Assembly: GCA_002694035.1 (NCBI GenBank)
Contig: NZKY01000051.1
Coordinates: 26,259 to 60,367 of the forward strand
From: Opitutia bacterium
GTDB lineage: Bacteria > Verrucomicrobiota > Verrucomicrobiia > Opitutales > Seribacteraceae
DNA: 34,109 nt
Direction: 5' to 3'
How positions within the stretch are numbered: the stretch's first letter is position 1; every line of letters begins with the position of its first letter. The position numbers and the translations under genes were made by a program. Of this stretch, positions 8,075 through 16,443 are shown one piece after another. Under the pieces are notes generated by a model, which saw only the letters and a list, made by a program, of their open reading frames with translations, was not told the DNA's origin and did not search any database.

Positions 8075-9367
8075 TTAATTTAGTACAATTCCCTTTGAAA
8101 ATTCTGGATATGTTTCAATCAGTTTTACATTTATAAGCTTGTTTGGCTTGGTCAGATCACATTTATCCAAAAGAACCTTTACATAGTTGTCCGTGTAACC
8201 GGAAATCATATTGCCCTTGGGGTTTTCAAGTAAAACTTCTACAATCTTACCTTCATGCTTTTTGAAAAATTCCATTCTTTTGGAAGAAGAAAGTCTCCTA
8301 AGATGAGCACTTCTTTTTCGGCGTTCATCCATCCTGACTTGTTTTTGCATTCTGTATGCAGCCGTTCCTTTTCTTTCTGAAAATGTGAATACATGACAAT
8401 AGCTGAAAGGAAAATTCATAAAGGTTTCACAAGTTTCCTCAAAGTGATCGTTGGTTTCTCCAGGAAAACCGACCATTAAATCAGTACCGATACAAACCTT
8501 AGGAATTTTACTTACAGCACGTTCAAAAAATTCTGACATTTCCAGAAGAGAATATTTTCTTTTCATCAAATTTAATATTTCATCTGAACCGGACTGCATA
8601 GGTACATGTAAATATGGCATAAGCGGATGAGAATTATCAGCCATCCAATCAAAAATAGCTTCAGGGATAGTCGTGGGTTCAATACTACTAATTCGAATCC
8701 GTTTTAATCCATTAAAAGCGGAAATCATTTCTATCAAATTAAGAAAGTTTTTAGATTTTGAAGAATATGTACCTAAATTTACTCCAGTTAGAATAATTTC
8801 TTGTACACCACTTTGAACCATTCTGCCTACTTCACTTATTAAATCATCAAGCTCTCTAGATCTTGCTCTTCCTCTAGAAAAAGGGATTACACAAAATGAA
8901 CACATAAAATCACATCCATCCTGTATCTTCAAATTTGCTCGTTGCTCAAACTGTGGATCTCCAACAAAACCGATACTAAAATCTTCCCGACTTATTCTGT
9001 CTCGTACAATAACTGGAGTTGAAGGTTTTATATCATCAACATGATCAAGAAAATTCATTTTGTCATGATTTCCTATTACATAATCAACTCCTTTAATCAT
9101 AGCTATTGAATTAGCATCCATTTGAGAATAACAACCAACAACTACAGTTAATGCTTCGGGATTTTGCCTAATAAAACGGCGGATTACATTTCTTGATTTT
9201 GCGTCGGCTTCATTAGTAACCGTGCATGTATTGATTACTCCCAGATCAGCCTTCTCGCCGAAGGCCACAATTTCGTAACCCGAAGCTTCCAATCTACCCT
9301 GCATCTCGACTGCTTCATACTGATTCAACCTACAACCAAGTGCTTTTACGGAAGCTTTTTTGCTCAT
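8075..9367 (-). CDS. mtaB: tRNA (N6-threonylcarbamoyladenosine37)-C2 methylthiotransferase
   Basis: A radical-SAM enzyme with two iron-sulfur clusters that adds a methylthio group to t6A37 of tRNA. The 430 residues show the N-terminal UPF0004 domain with cluster cysteines 12, 48 and 79, the radical-SAM motif CDFMCSFC (cysteines 152, 156, 159) and a C-terminal TRAM RNA-binding domain from about residue 370. The LGCRLNQYE N-terminus is typical of MtaB rather than MiaB or RimO. A TTG at 9376 would add three residues; the ATG at 9367, preceded by AAAGG, is preferred. It begins 26 bases after the WecG-like gene and could share its transcript. Confidence 0.9.
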   Translation of the reverse strand: MSKKASVKALGCRLNQYEAVEMQGRLEASGYEIVAFGEKADLGVINTCTVTNEADAKSRNVIRRFIRQNPEALTVVVGCYSQMDANSIAMIKGVDYVIGNHDKMNFLDHVDDIKPSTPVIVRDRISREDFSIGFVGDPQFEQRANLKIQDGCDFMCSFCVIPFSRGRARSRELDDLISEVGRMVQSGVQEIILTGVNLGTYSSKSKNFLNLIEMISAFNGLKRIRISSIEPTTIPEAIFDWMADNSHPLMPYLHVPMQSGSDEILNLMKRKYSLLEMSEFFERAVSKIPKVCIGTDLMVGFPGETNDHFEETCETFMNFPFSYCHVFTFSERKGTAAYRMQKQVRMDERRKRSAHLRRLSSSKRMEFFKKHEGKIVEVLLENPKGNMISGYTDNYVKVLLDKCDLTKPNKLINVKLIETYPEFSKGIVLN

Positions 9368-9393
9368 TATACCCAAACCTTTGATTAGAAATT

Positions 9394-10131
9394 CTACTTA
9401 CCAGGAAATTCACTCCCAAACCTAATAAGCAAGAATGCCAAACGAATTGATTTAAAATATCTAGGAACGAAAACTTTTGGACTTTGTAAACAACGAATAA
9501 ACCAGCCTAAATAAAACCGATCTGCCCATTGTGGTATTTTTGCTTGTTCACCAGAAAGAAAAGCCAAAGCAGCTCCGGTGCAAATAATTAAAGGATTGTA
9601 ATTCAATCTTTGCTTCAAAAATAAACCTAGAGATTCCTGAATTCCACCTCCAATTTGAATAAAAATGACATTAGGTTTTAACTTTTCTATCTTACCCAGG
9701 AGCATCTCATCATTTATTTTTTTTACTCTTTCATAAGTTGGGGCGATGTAAGTTTGGTAATCCAAGATTTTGACTCCGTAAGTTTCATTAATCCAAGTGC
9801 GATGAGATATATCCTGTATTTGATCTGGCATAATCCAAAAAGAAGAATCAAACGATTCAAAATGATCAAGAAATGATTTCAGAAAAGCATAACCTGAAAT
9901 CCTCTTAATTTTATTTTTGCTAAAAAAGTTTACCCAAAGGCACATAAACCCACTGTCTGGTATTACTAAATCTGCATTTCTTAGAGCTTCGTAATAGTAA
10001 GGGTTTTTGAGATCACAGGCGAGCCCAGGACCAGACGGTGCAACAATTAAACCACCTTTTCGGGCAAATTTTATTGAATCAACCAATTTACCGCAAAAGA
10101 AGTCTATTCCCAATATTTTCAAAAGACTCAA
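9394..10131 (-). CDS. WecG/TagA/CpsF-family glycosyltransferase (GT26)
   Basis: Members transfer N-acetylmannosamine (uronic acid) or glucose to a polyprenyl-diphosphate-linked sugar, the second step of many surface glycans. The 245 residues include PSGPGLACDL near 32, ADLVIPDSGFM near 53-63 (the donor-site region with the conserved Asp) and IFIQIGGGIQESL further on, all family-like. There is no ATG near the N-terminus. The TTG at 10131 is chosen, and a TTG three codons later is possible. It follows the sugar phosphotransferase by 35 bases, so the two probably act in sequence at the inner membrane. The sugar specificity cannot be read from the sequence. Confidence 0.85.
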   Translation of the reverse strand: MSLLKILGIDFFCGKLVDSIKFARKGGLIVAPSGPGLACDLKNPYYYEALRNADLVIPDSGFMCLWVNFFSKNKIKRISGYAFLKSFLDHFESFDSSFWIMPDQIQDISHRTWINETYGVKILDYQTYIAPTYERVKKINDEMLLGKIEKLKPNVIFIQIGGGIQESLGLFLKQRLNYNPLIICTGAALAFLSGEQAKIPQWADRFYLGWFIRCLQSPKVFVPRYFKSIRLAFLLIRFGSEFPGK

Positions 10132-10166
10132 GTTAAACTCAAAAACTGAATTTAAAAATATGCAGC

Positions 10167-11588
10167 TCAGTATGCACTCTTGGGCGGAAATAAAACTTGA
10201 AAAATTGTCCTAAAGACGATTTCACAATCCAACCAAATCGTCCAATTGCCAACATAGTTAAAGTCTAATTCAATTCTTCGCTTAACTAATTCAGGGTCTG
10301 TAAATTCTCCTCTCAGTCCTCTGCATTGAGCTGGACCAGTGACCCCAGGCTTTACAAACTGCCTGATTTTGTAAGATTTGTAATCTTTGTTAAATAAAAA
10401 ATCGTGCTTGGCTAGATATGGTCTAGGTCCAACTAAACTCATATCGCCCCTCAATACATTGAAAAATTGTGGAATTTCATCAATGCTAAATCTTCTCATG
10501 AATGCACCAAATCGAAAAATTCTTTTGTCACCTAGCTTAGCTTGTTCAGCTTCATCCCTGATTCCTTCGACATCGTGAACCATGGAACGGAATTTATAAA
10601 TTGTAAATGGCAGTCCACCCAAGCCCACTCTCTCCTGCGTGAAAAATAAAGGGCCAGGTGATTGAAAAATTTGAAAAATCTTTATAACAAACATGAATAG
10701 CGGAAGTAAAACAATGAGCGTTGGCACACAAATAATGAGGTCGAAAATTCGTTTTATCATTTTGTTAAAAGGGCTCTCTAGCGGTTCATTTTGCAAAGAA
10801 AAGAATTGTCTTCCTGATTCTTCGACAAAAACTAATCTTGACTCGAAAAATCCGCACAAATTATTGTAAACTAGAATTCTACATCCGAACTTTGCACCCA
10901 TATCGGAAACCGTGCTTATCCAATTTTCCATTGTATTGTTAGGGAGTAATATAATTTGGTGAATTTTATTCTTCTCAAGATATCCACCCAAGACTTCGAC
11001 ATTTCCGAGCCAAACCAATTCTGTTGAGGTAGGTTTACAAGAATCTGTGGTAAAAGTCCCTTCAAAGCTGTAGCCCTTTTGCACATATCTCTTTACCCAA
11101 CTGTTCAATTGATCAATTGACTGTGAATCACCGATAATTAAACTTTTACGATCTAATAATTCAAAGCCAATTACTCGCTTAAAAATACCTGGTAAAGCAA
11201 AGTTCAAAAAAGCAAGCATTGGCCAACTAGTCGAAATGTAAAAAATTAAAAATTTTCTACTAGTTTCGTTGTCCTTTGTTGCAAAATAAGAGGCAAAAAC
11301 AAAGAATGCAATAAGAGCTATTTGAAAATTTGCTTTTAATAGAGATTCTCTTATTCGCCCCCATCCATTTTTGATAAAAAATAAGCCATATTGTTGAAGT
11401 GACCCAAAAGTTGCTACAGCTAACCCAGAAATCGCAACGAGTGCATAATTCCAAGGAAGGTTAATTAGCGAGAAATTTAATCTTTCCCAAATATCCAAAG
11501 ATACCCAAAACCACAAAAAGATAGAACACAACAATATGATTTTGTGTAATGTAGCATAACCCCTATCTCTGTGATTAAACATAATCAT
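10167..11588 (-). CDS. exopolysaccharide polyprenyl glycosylphosphotransferase (WbaP/WcaJ-like)
   Basis: It transfers a sugar 1-phosphate from a nucleotide sugar to undecaprenyl phosphate and so starts a lipid-linked polysaccharide. The 473 residues begin with four to five membrane segments (about 12-130), then a Rossmann-like CoA_binding_3 region (about 145-250), a reentrant/TM helix near 285 and the catalytic bacterial sugar transferase domain. That domain has SPGPLFFTQERVG, YKFRSMV, the acidic pair in RRFSIDEIPQ, and GDMSLVGPRPY. The ATG at 11588 is followed two codons later by another ATG (11582). A promoter-like element lies so close that the transcript could be almost leaderless. It diverges from the GbsR-like gene. 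Confidence 0.92.
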   Translation of the reverse strand: MIMFNHRDRGYATLHKIILLCSIFLWFWVSLDIWERLNFSLINLPWNYALVAISGLAVATFGSLQQYGLFFIKNGWGRIRESLLKANFQIALIAFFVFASYFATKDNETSRKFLIFYISTSWPMLAFLNFALPGIFKRVIGFELLDRKSLIIGDSQSIDQLNSWVKRYVQKGYSFEGTFTTDSCKPTSTELVWLGNVEVLGGYLEKNKIHQIILLPNNTMENWISTVSDMGAKFGCRILVYNNLCGFFESRLVFVEESGRQFFSLQNEPLESPFNKMIKRIFDLIICVPTLIVLLPLFMFVIKIFQIFQSPGPLFFTQERVGLGGLPFTIYKFRSMVHDVEGIRDEAEQAKLGDKRIFRFGAFMRRFSIDEIPQFFNVLRGDMSLVGPRPYLAKHDFLFNKDYKSYKIRQFVKPGVTGPAQCRGLRGEFTDPELVKRRIELDFNYVGNWTIWLDCEIVFRTIFQVLFPPKSAY

Positions 11589-11590
11589 AA

Positions 11591-11619
11591 ATAATACTTT
11601 AGCTTTGTAGTTGTATCAA
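11591..11619 (-). promoter_or_regulatory. strong candidate promoter for the glycosylphosphotransferase gene
   Basis: On the minus strand TTGATA (11619-11614) and TATTAT (11596-11591) each match the sigma70 boxes at five of six positions and are separated by exactly 17 bases. The -10 box ends only two bases before the first ATG. The predicted transcript start near 11585 would leave two or three bases before the second ATG at 11582. Confidence 0.5.
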
Positions 11620-11717
11620 GATTGTAATGATCACTTGTAAAATGCGAAATTGGTAAGTTGATTAAAATTGGCTCTTGCAAATTTCATTATTTTTTGAAAT
11701 GAATGAAAATCTAAGTT

Positions 11718-12224
11718 TTGCCCCCTTTAAATACAGATTCTTTTGTTAAAGACTCTCCCGATCGATTACTTGAATTAGAGTCGATTGATTTTTTTGTTCG
11801 ACTGATGGGAATTCTTGGTTTGCCCAGATCAGTAGGGGAAATTTATGGGTTGCTCTATTTTTCAGAAATTTCTTTAACTATGGATGTTATAGCTTCAAGA
11901 CTTGAAATTAGTATTGGTTCGGCAAGTCAAGGTTTAAGAACCCTCAAGTCACTCAAAGCAATTCGATCTACATATGTTCCTGGTGATAGAAGAGACCACT
12001 ACTCCGCGGAAACTGAATTTAAGAGGTTATTCTCGTCTTTTATCAAAGACGAAATTATGCCCCATCTCGAAAGTGCAAAAGATAGAATTCACAGGATGGA
12101 GAAAATACTTCAGCAAAATAAAAACAACAAAGACTTTCACCAAATAAGACTCGAAAAGCTAAAAAAACTTACCAAAACAGGAAGTAGACTTCTTCCTGCT
12201 CTTACTGGACTGCTGAAATTTTAA
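11718..12224 (+). CDS. GbsR/MarR-like winged-helix transcriptional regulator
   Basis: A 168-residue DNA-binding protein. The winged helix-turn-helix spans about residues 30-90 (GEIYGLLYFSEISLT then DVIASRLEISIGSASQGLRT). The wing with Pro-Gly-Asp-Arg-Arg follows, then a helical C-terminal dimer region. This fits the GbsR family better than classic MarR. In-frame ATGs upstream are closed by a TAA, so the TTG at 11718 is the earliest start. The stop overlaps the next ATG as TAATG, so the NusG paralogue is translationally coupled to it. The pairing suggests this regulator controls transcription of the polysaccharide locus; its ligand is unknown. Confidence 0.8.
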   Translation: MPPLNTDSFVKDSPDRLLELESIDFFVRLMGILGLPRSVGEIYGLLYFSEISLTMDVIASRLEISIGSASQGLRTLKSLKAIRSTYVPGDRRDHYSAETEFKRLFSSFIKDEIMPHLESAKDRIHRMEKILQQNKNNKDFHQIRLEKLKKLTKTGSRLLPALTGLLKF

Positions 12225-12769
12225 TGCAAAAAGAAGAGCTAAAAGACTGGTCAGTAGGATGGTATTGTCTAAGAGCAAAGCCGAGAATGGAAGTGCTTGC
12301 AGCTCAAACATTAAAAACATTGCCTGACATTGAAGTTTTCCTTCCCCGAACTATCAGACCAAGAAAAGATGGTTCATCTCCAGCACGGCCTCTTTTTCCA
12401 GGATATTTTTTTGCAAGGTTCGATCCTGTTATCCATCATCGAAATGTTCATTTTGCAAGAGGAGTTTCGTATGTCGTTAGAAGGGATGAAATTCCTGTAC
12501 ATGTTCCATCTCAGGTTATGATGGAACTTAAGCTAATCTCACCCAATGGAATTTTAGAAATTCCTGATAAACCACATTGTATTGGGGATAAAGTTAAAGC
12601 TATTGCCGGATTATTTAAAGGAGATGAAGGGATTGTCACTCAACTCATTCCAGCAAAAGAGAGAGTTAAAGTGCTTTTTGAAATTTTAGGCCGTCCGACC
12701 GAAGTGGAAATCAATGAACAATCCCTTGATTTTCCAAGTTCTCATCCAATTGGTACAGACACTGATTGA
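12224..12769 (+). CDS. RfaH/UpxY-like NusG paralogue (operon-specific antiterminator)
   Basis: It probably binds RNA polymerase at a specific DNA signal and suppresses pausing and termination in a long operon. The 181 residues have an NGN domain (about 12-105: WYCLRAKPRMEVLAAQTL, RPLFPGYFFARFDP, IHHRNVHFARGVSYVVR) and a KOW domain (about 119-168: GDKVKAIAGLFKGDEGIV). The middle of the NGN domain is strikingly like E. coli RfaH, including the PLFP.Y.F..FDP stretch and an I-H then RGVS pattern where RfaH places DNA-contact residues (His71 and Arg79 here). A general NusG would normally sit beside secE and rplK; this one opens a polysaccharide locus, and an ops-like element lies 54 bases after its stop. 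Confidence 0.88.
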   Translation: MQKEELKDWSVGWYCLRAKPRMEVLAAQTLKTLPDIEVFLPRTIRPRKDGSSPARPLFPGYFFARFDPVIHHRNVHFARGVSYVVRRDEIPVHVPSQVMMELKLISPNGILEIPDKPHCIGDKVKAIAGLFKGDEGIVTQLIPAKERVKVLFEILGRPTEVEINEQSLDFPSSHPIGTDTD

Positions 12770-12794
12770 ACTTACTTTTGAATTTGATAATAAT
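12766..12794 (+). promoter_or_regulatory. possible promoter upstream of the ops element
   Basis: TTGAAC (12766-12771) and AATAAT (12789-12794) are separated by 17 bases and match the consensus boxes at four and five of six positions. Transcription would start near 12801, placing the ops element about 20-35 bases into the leader. The -35 box overlaps the stop of the NusG-like gene. The call is tentative, and read-through from the regulator genes is an alternative. Confidence 0.3.
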
Positions 12795-12816
12795 TGGCTT
12801 TGTGACACAGCAAACG

Positions 12817-12834
12817 GCCAAGGGCGGTAGCTTG
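12817..12834 (+). promoter_or_regulatory. ops / JUMPstart element
   Basis: The segment GGCGGTAGCTTG (12823-12834) contains the complete conserved ops core GGCGGTAG and differs from the enterobacterial ops sequence at one of twelve positions. The preceding bases extend the match: GCCAAGGGCGGTAGCTT (12817-12833) agrees with the 3' half of the JUMPstart consensus, recalled from memory, at 15 of 17 positions. In E. coli the element pauses RNA polymerase and recruits RfaH to the non-template strand. Here it sits in an 82-base leader between an RfaH-like gene and the downstream plus-strand genes. I saw no second copy in the window. Confidence 0.75.
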
Positions 12835-12851
12835 TAAAATGAATATTTTTA

Positions 12852-14636
12852 ATGTTTAATTTAAATTTAAGATATTTGCTTTCCGTTTGTGCACTTTTTT
12901 TCGTTTGCATCTTATTTTTTCTATCTGAGTTTCTTATTCCACATCTTAAAAAATGGAAATCAAACAAATTGCTTAATTTGTCAAAAGTATATCATGATGA
13001 ATCAATAAGTACAGAATCTGACCTGCTAGCCGAAGGAGTAAGAAAAGCTAGAATCGCTAGCCTCTTGGACCCCAATAATGATTCTACAAGAGAAAACTTT
13101 TTATCTTTATTATTCCGTTTCAAACCATCGCAAGCACTTCAAAAATGGTCCCAAATTGCTAATTCGAATAAAGCAAACGATGAGGAAAGAGCAATTCTTC
13201 TTAAAAGAAGCATTAGTACTCTAAAAAATGATTTATTGATGACAACCGAAAGAAAAATTGCTGGAGAAATAGCCATTGAACAATTAAACGAACTATTAAA
13301 AAATAACACCTGGTTGGATTCTCCCGACAACTCACTCATTGCATCAGAACTATTTGCCGAAACAGGAGATACCAACAGAGCTTACAAATTAACTGAAAAT
13401 TCTATTGAGAATCATCCGGCTCATGCAGAAAGTTTGTTTCTTTTTTCCAGACTCACGGTACATCTAAACCGTAAGGACAAGCTTCCCCTACTCGGCAGCA
13501 GACTAGCTAAACTGGCCACAAGAAAAGGTAAAACCGGCGTGGATGCTATTCGACACATGACCTTATTACATCTGTTGAATCCGCTTTCGGAAAGCAGTCT
13601 CAAAAAATGCCTTGAATTACTTCGTTCCAATACTAAATCTGAACCAATAGATTTCATGCGCATATATGCATTACAGTATGAATCAGCGGAAGAGATAAAA
13701 AAGAAGCAAATTATAGAATCTTGTGCGGACCAATTTGACCTTGAGCAAAACAAAGAATTGATGATTTTCGCGCGCTGGCTTGGCAGACTTGGTGCTTTCG
13801 AACAAATGACTGAATACATTTCTGCAAATAGAGCCAAAGTCGAGGAAGAACTATTCAAACTTCGAATGAATGCGTTAGCTCAAATTAAAGATTTAGAGTC
13901 TATTCATTTTGAAGTAAACAACGCACCAATAATACCAGAGAGGTGGAGACTTGTTATAGAATCGAGAGCTTTCGCTATGGAAGGAAATTATAAAGAAGCA
14001 ATCAGAGTACTAAACAGGCTTCTGCCTGTCCTCGGGAATGACCCAAGACTAGTCCGTAGTGTATGCGAATATCTTGAAAAATCGAATGATGTAAAGAGTC
14101 TTACCCATGTACTTTCAAAATTGGCTTTACAACCAATTCATGAAAGTTTTGCTTTAAAAAAATTAATGCAATTTCAGAGCAAATCTGCGTCACTTGAAGA
14201 ATTACTTGGATGGATGTCAAAACTTTCAAAGCTTCACGGCAAAGATCCTTTTTTTAGTCAAAGTTACTTGTATTTTGAATTACTTGACCCATTTCTAGCC
14301 ACCCCATCAAGGAAATTAAGTTCATTACTTGAAGAAGCAAAGACAAATTTACTCTCTGAACCATCCGCTCAAAACAGAATTTCCCTTGCTCTTGCCGAGT
14401 TAAGAAATGAATCCCCAGATAAAGCTTTGGTTGCACTCGGAAACCTAAAAAATTGGAGAAATTGGCAACAAACTCGTCCTGCGTGGTCCTTCATAGCCTC
14501 AATGGTCTTCCATTTAAATCATGATTCCGAAAAATCAATAATCATTAGGAAATCGATTGATTTTGAAAATATTGATCGAGCTGAAAAGGAAAGTCTTGTC
14601 AGCTTATTTCCAAATAAATTTCCAAATTCCGAATAA
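12852..14636 (+). CDS. membrane-anchored helical-repeat (TPR-like) protein
   Basis: I do not recognise a named family. The 594-residue protein has one N-terminal membrane segment (about 8-30, with no lipobox) and then a long, entirely helical region of degenerate TPR-like pairs, for example ELFAETGDTNRAYKLTENSI and AFAMEGNYKEAIRVLNRLLP. The repeats probably lie outside the membrane as a protein-interaction scaffold. It starts 17 bases after the ops element and ends 14 bases before the exosortase gene, so it is likely an accessory of the sorting or polysaccharide machinery. It is far shorter than the PEP-CTERM-associated TPR lipoprotein, which I therefore do not assign. The ATG has no Shine-Dalgarno. 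Confidence 0.75.
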   Translation: MFNLNLRYLLSVCALFFVCILFFLSEFLIPHLKKWKSNKLLNLSKVYHDESISTESDLLAEGVRKARIASLLDPNNDSTRENFLSLLFRFKPSQALQKWSQIANSNKANDEERAILLKRSISTLKNDLLMTTERKIAGEIAIEQLNELLKNNTWLDSPDNSLIASELFAETGDTNRAYKLTENSIENHPAHAESLFLFSRLTVHLNRKDKLPLLGSRLAKLATRKGKTGVDAIRHMTLLHLLNPLSESSLKKCLELLRSNTKSEPIDFMRIYALQYESAEEIKKKQIIESCADQFDLEQNKELMIFARWLGRLGAFEQMTEYISANRAKVEEELFKLRMNALAQIKDLESIHFEVNNAPIIPERWRLVIESRAFAMEGNYKEAIRVLNRLLPVLGNDPRLVRSVCEYLEKSNDVKSLTHVLSKLALQPIHESFALKKLMQFQSKSASLEELLGWMSKLSKLHGKDPFFSQSYLYFELLDPFLATPSRKLSSLLEEAKTNLLSEPSAQNRISLALAELRNESPDKALVALGNLKNWRNWQQTRPAWSFIASMVFHLNHDSEKSIIIRKSIDFENIDRAEKESLVSLFPNKFPNSE

Positions 14637-14650
14637 TAAAGACATTTAAT

Positions 14651-16297
14651 TTGTTAAATAAATTACAGACTGGATTGGGCCTTACTAGCATATGCATGAT
14701 TTGGGCAATGTTAATAATTCAGCTCTCTGTTACTTGGCTAGTAAGCGAACAGTATTCACATGGTTTTCTAATTCCCCTGTTGTCTTTTTATCTTCTGCTG
14801 AAAAGCCCTTCAAATAAAATAATCGAGGGCAAGACTTCTTTTTTACAGGGAAAAGCTTGGATCTTCCTTGGAATACCCCTGATGATTTCTTTAATTCCTA
14901 TTTGGATCATCACTGGTGCAAACTCTGACTGGAGGCTTATTAATGTAGTTCTATTTGTAATAGTTTTTCTATTAACACTAATTCCATTTTATGATCATGG
15001 CGGATGGATTAATATCAAATATAAAATATTCCCGCTTCTATTCTTTGCTGTGGCAATTCCATGGCCTCTGGCTACAGATCTTCAATTAACTCAATGGTTT
15101 CAAATTAGAGTCTCTTCCATTATTGTGGATATTCTCCAACTCATGGAACATGAGGCAAGCCTTCAAGGCACAGTGATTGATGTAGGTGTTTTTGGTCAAA
15201 TAGGAATTGATCAAGCATGCAGCGGAATTAATGGCCTCCAAGCTTCTTTTGTGGTTTCTCTTTTCTTTGGTGCTTATTACCGGTTTAAAATAGTAAACCG
15301 AATTATTCTTTTTATATCTGGAGGTATTATTGCAATCATACTAAATTTATTGAGAGCCTTCTCACTATCATTTATAAAAGTTAAAGGTAAAGGTCACCTT
15401 CTGGAACAAACCCTATTTTCAATTGGAACATGGGACTTTCCTTCACTTCATGATTTGGTAGGTTGGATTGAAACCTCAATTATTTTTGTTTTGATTTTTT
15501 TACTAGCACGCTCCGCTAGAGGAGGACTATTTCTAAAAATTCTCGGTAACGAACCAAACAACTGGAAAAACTTATCAACATTTCCATCCGTAATTTACAG
15601 CATAATGCTGATACTTTTCACAAGTATTTCTTTTGGGCTCTCCGAATATCATTTTCGAAGTCAAGAGAAAGAGTTCTTAAACATGCCAAAATTGAAATTA
15701 AACTTGAATAATGGATTGATATTTAAGGAGAAAATTCAAATTTCAAATCAGATCGCCGCACAACTACACTTTGAAAGTGCCCATTCTTATCAATGGCAAA
15801 AGGAAACTTCCTCTCGCTTCAACCCATACACTCAAAAAAGAAGTATCAACCCAACGAAAGAATACTGGCAAGCGTTCGAAGCAAACTGGGATTCAGGGGG
15901 TGCATGCACTGCTGTGCTGTCAACCCACTCACCGGAATCTTGCCTACCTTTAACTGGACTTACTCAGATTAATCCACCTATCGGACAAAAGCCTATTCTT
16001 ATACCTATCAAGATAGAAAATCGAGAAGTTCTTTTCGAAGCATATGAATTCTCTCGGAACTATCGCAAACTATTTGTTTTCAGATGCTTTTGGCCACACA
16101 AACTTGCTCCGGGACAAACCAATCTCTTTCCCCGCGGCGGATACAACTTTGAAGGCCGAATAAGATCCGCCTTACGTGGTCAACGTAATGTTGGAGGCAC
16201 CATGCTAGCACTTGCTCTCGCCAATGTAGATTCTTTGGATTCTGCTATTGTTAAACTTCAATCTCTTTCAAATCAAAGATTGAGCTTATCCGATTAG
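14651..16297 (+). CDS. exosortase with C-terminal EpsI-like domain
   Basis: A membrane transpeptidase-like enzyme predicted to process proteins with a C-terminal PEP-CTERM-type tail and link them to the envelope. The 548 residues start with about eight membrane helices (to about 290). The exosortase catalytic set is present: Cys190 in IDQACSGINGLQ, Arg235 in LNLLRAFSLSF, and His267 in SLHDLVGW. From about residue 305 one more membrane helix leads into an EpsI-like soluble domain with HSPESCLPLTGL, resembling the SPE-C motif of EpsI; in many bacteria EpsI is a separate gene. The TTG at 14651 is the chosen start. No PEP-CTERM substrate is encoded in the window. Confidence 0.87.
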   Translation: MLNKLQTGLGLTSICMIWAMLIIQLSVTWLVSEQYSHGFLIPLLSFYLLLKSPSNKIIEGKTSFLQGKAWIFLGIPLMISLIPIWIITGANSDWRLINVVLFVIVFLLTLIPFYDHGGWINIKYKIFPLLFFAVAIPWPLATDLQLTQWFQIRVSSIIVDILQLMEHEASLQGTVIDVGVFGQIGIDQACSGINGLQASFVVSLFFGAYYRFKIVNRIILFISGGIIAIILNLLRAFSLSFIKVKGKGHLLEQTLFSIGTWDFPSLHDLVGWIETSIIFVLIFLLARSARGGLFLKILGNEPNNWKNLSTFPSVIYSIMLILFTSISFGLSEYHFRSQEKEFLNMPKLKLNLNNGLIFKEKIQISNQIAAQLHFESAHSYQWQKETSSRFNPYTQKRSINPTKEYWQAFEANWDSGGACTAVLSTHSPESCLPLTGLTQINPPIGQKPILIPIKIENREVLFEAYEFSRNYRKLFVFRCFWPHKLAPGQTNLFPRGGYNFEGRIRSALRGQRNVGGTMLALALANVDSLDSAIVKLQSLSNQRLSLSD

Positions 16298-16443
16298 ATC
16301 TTAAAAAAAGTTTAATCGACAGGTTTCACTTTTGATTTACTAACTCCCTATGAACAATCTCTCGTTAATTGCTTATTGGATGTTATAATTGCAATAACTA
16401 GAAATTTCATTTTCTAATTACAACTCTTCGAAAATAATACCTT
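16298..16443 (+). promoter_or_regulatory. intergenic gap with extended -10 promoter
   Basis: This is the largest gap within the plus-strand locus. It contains TGTTATAAT at 16381-16389, a perfect extended -10 element (TG, one base, TATAAT). No good -35 box precedes it, which extended -10 promoters tolerate. Transcription would begin near 16396, about 50 bases before the ATT-start methyltransferase. A weak CGATTA/TAATCG inverted repeat at 16291-16318 overlaps the exosortase stop but lacks a T-run, so a terminator is not supported. Confidence 0.45.

Noticed and set aside
13421-13858. A 145-residue open frame antisense to the helical-repeat gene
   Set aside because: It lies wholly inside a well-supported gene, has no recognisable domain and looks like a composition shadow.
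12852-16297. A PEP-CTERM substrate among the exosortase neighbours
   Set aside because: Neither the helical-repeat protein nor other proteins in the window end in a Pro-Glu-Pro motif plus membrane helix and basic tail.
16291-16318. Intrinsic terminator after the exosortase gene
   Set aside because: The inverted repeat is short with a 16-base loop and no following T-run.
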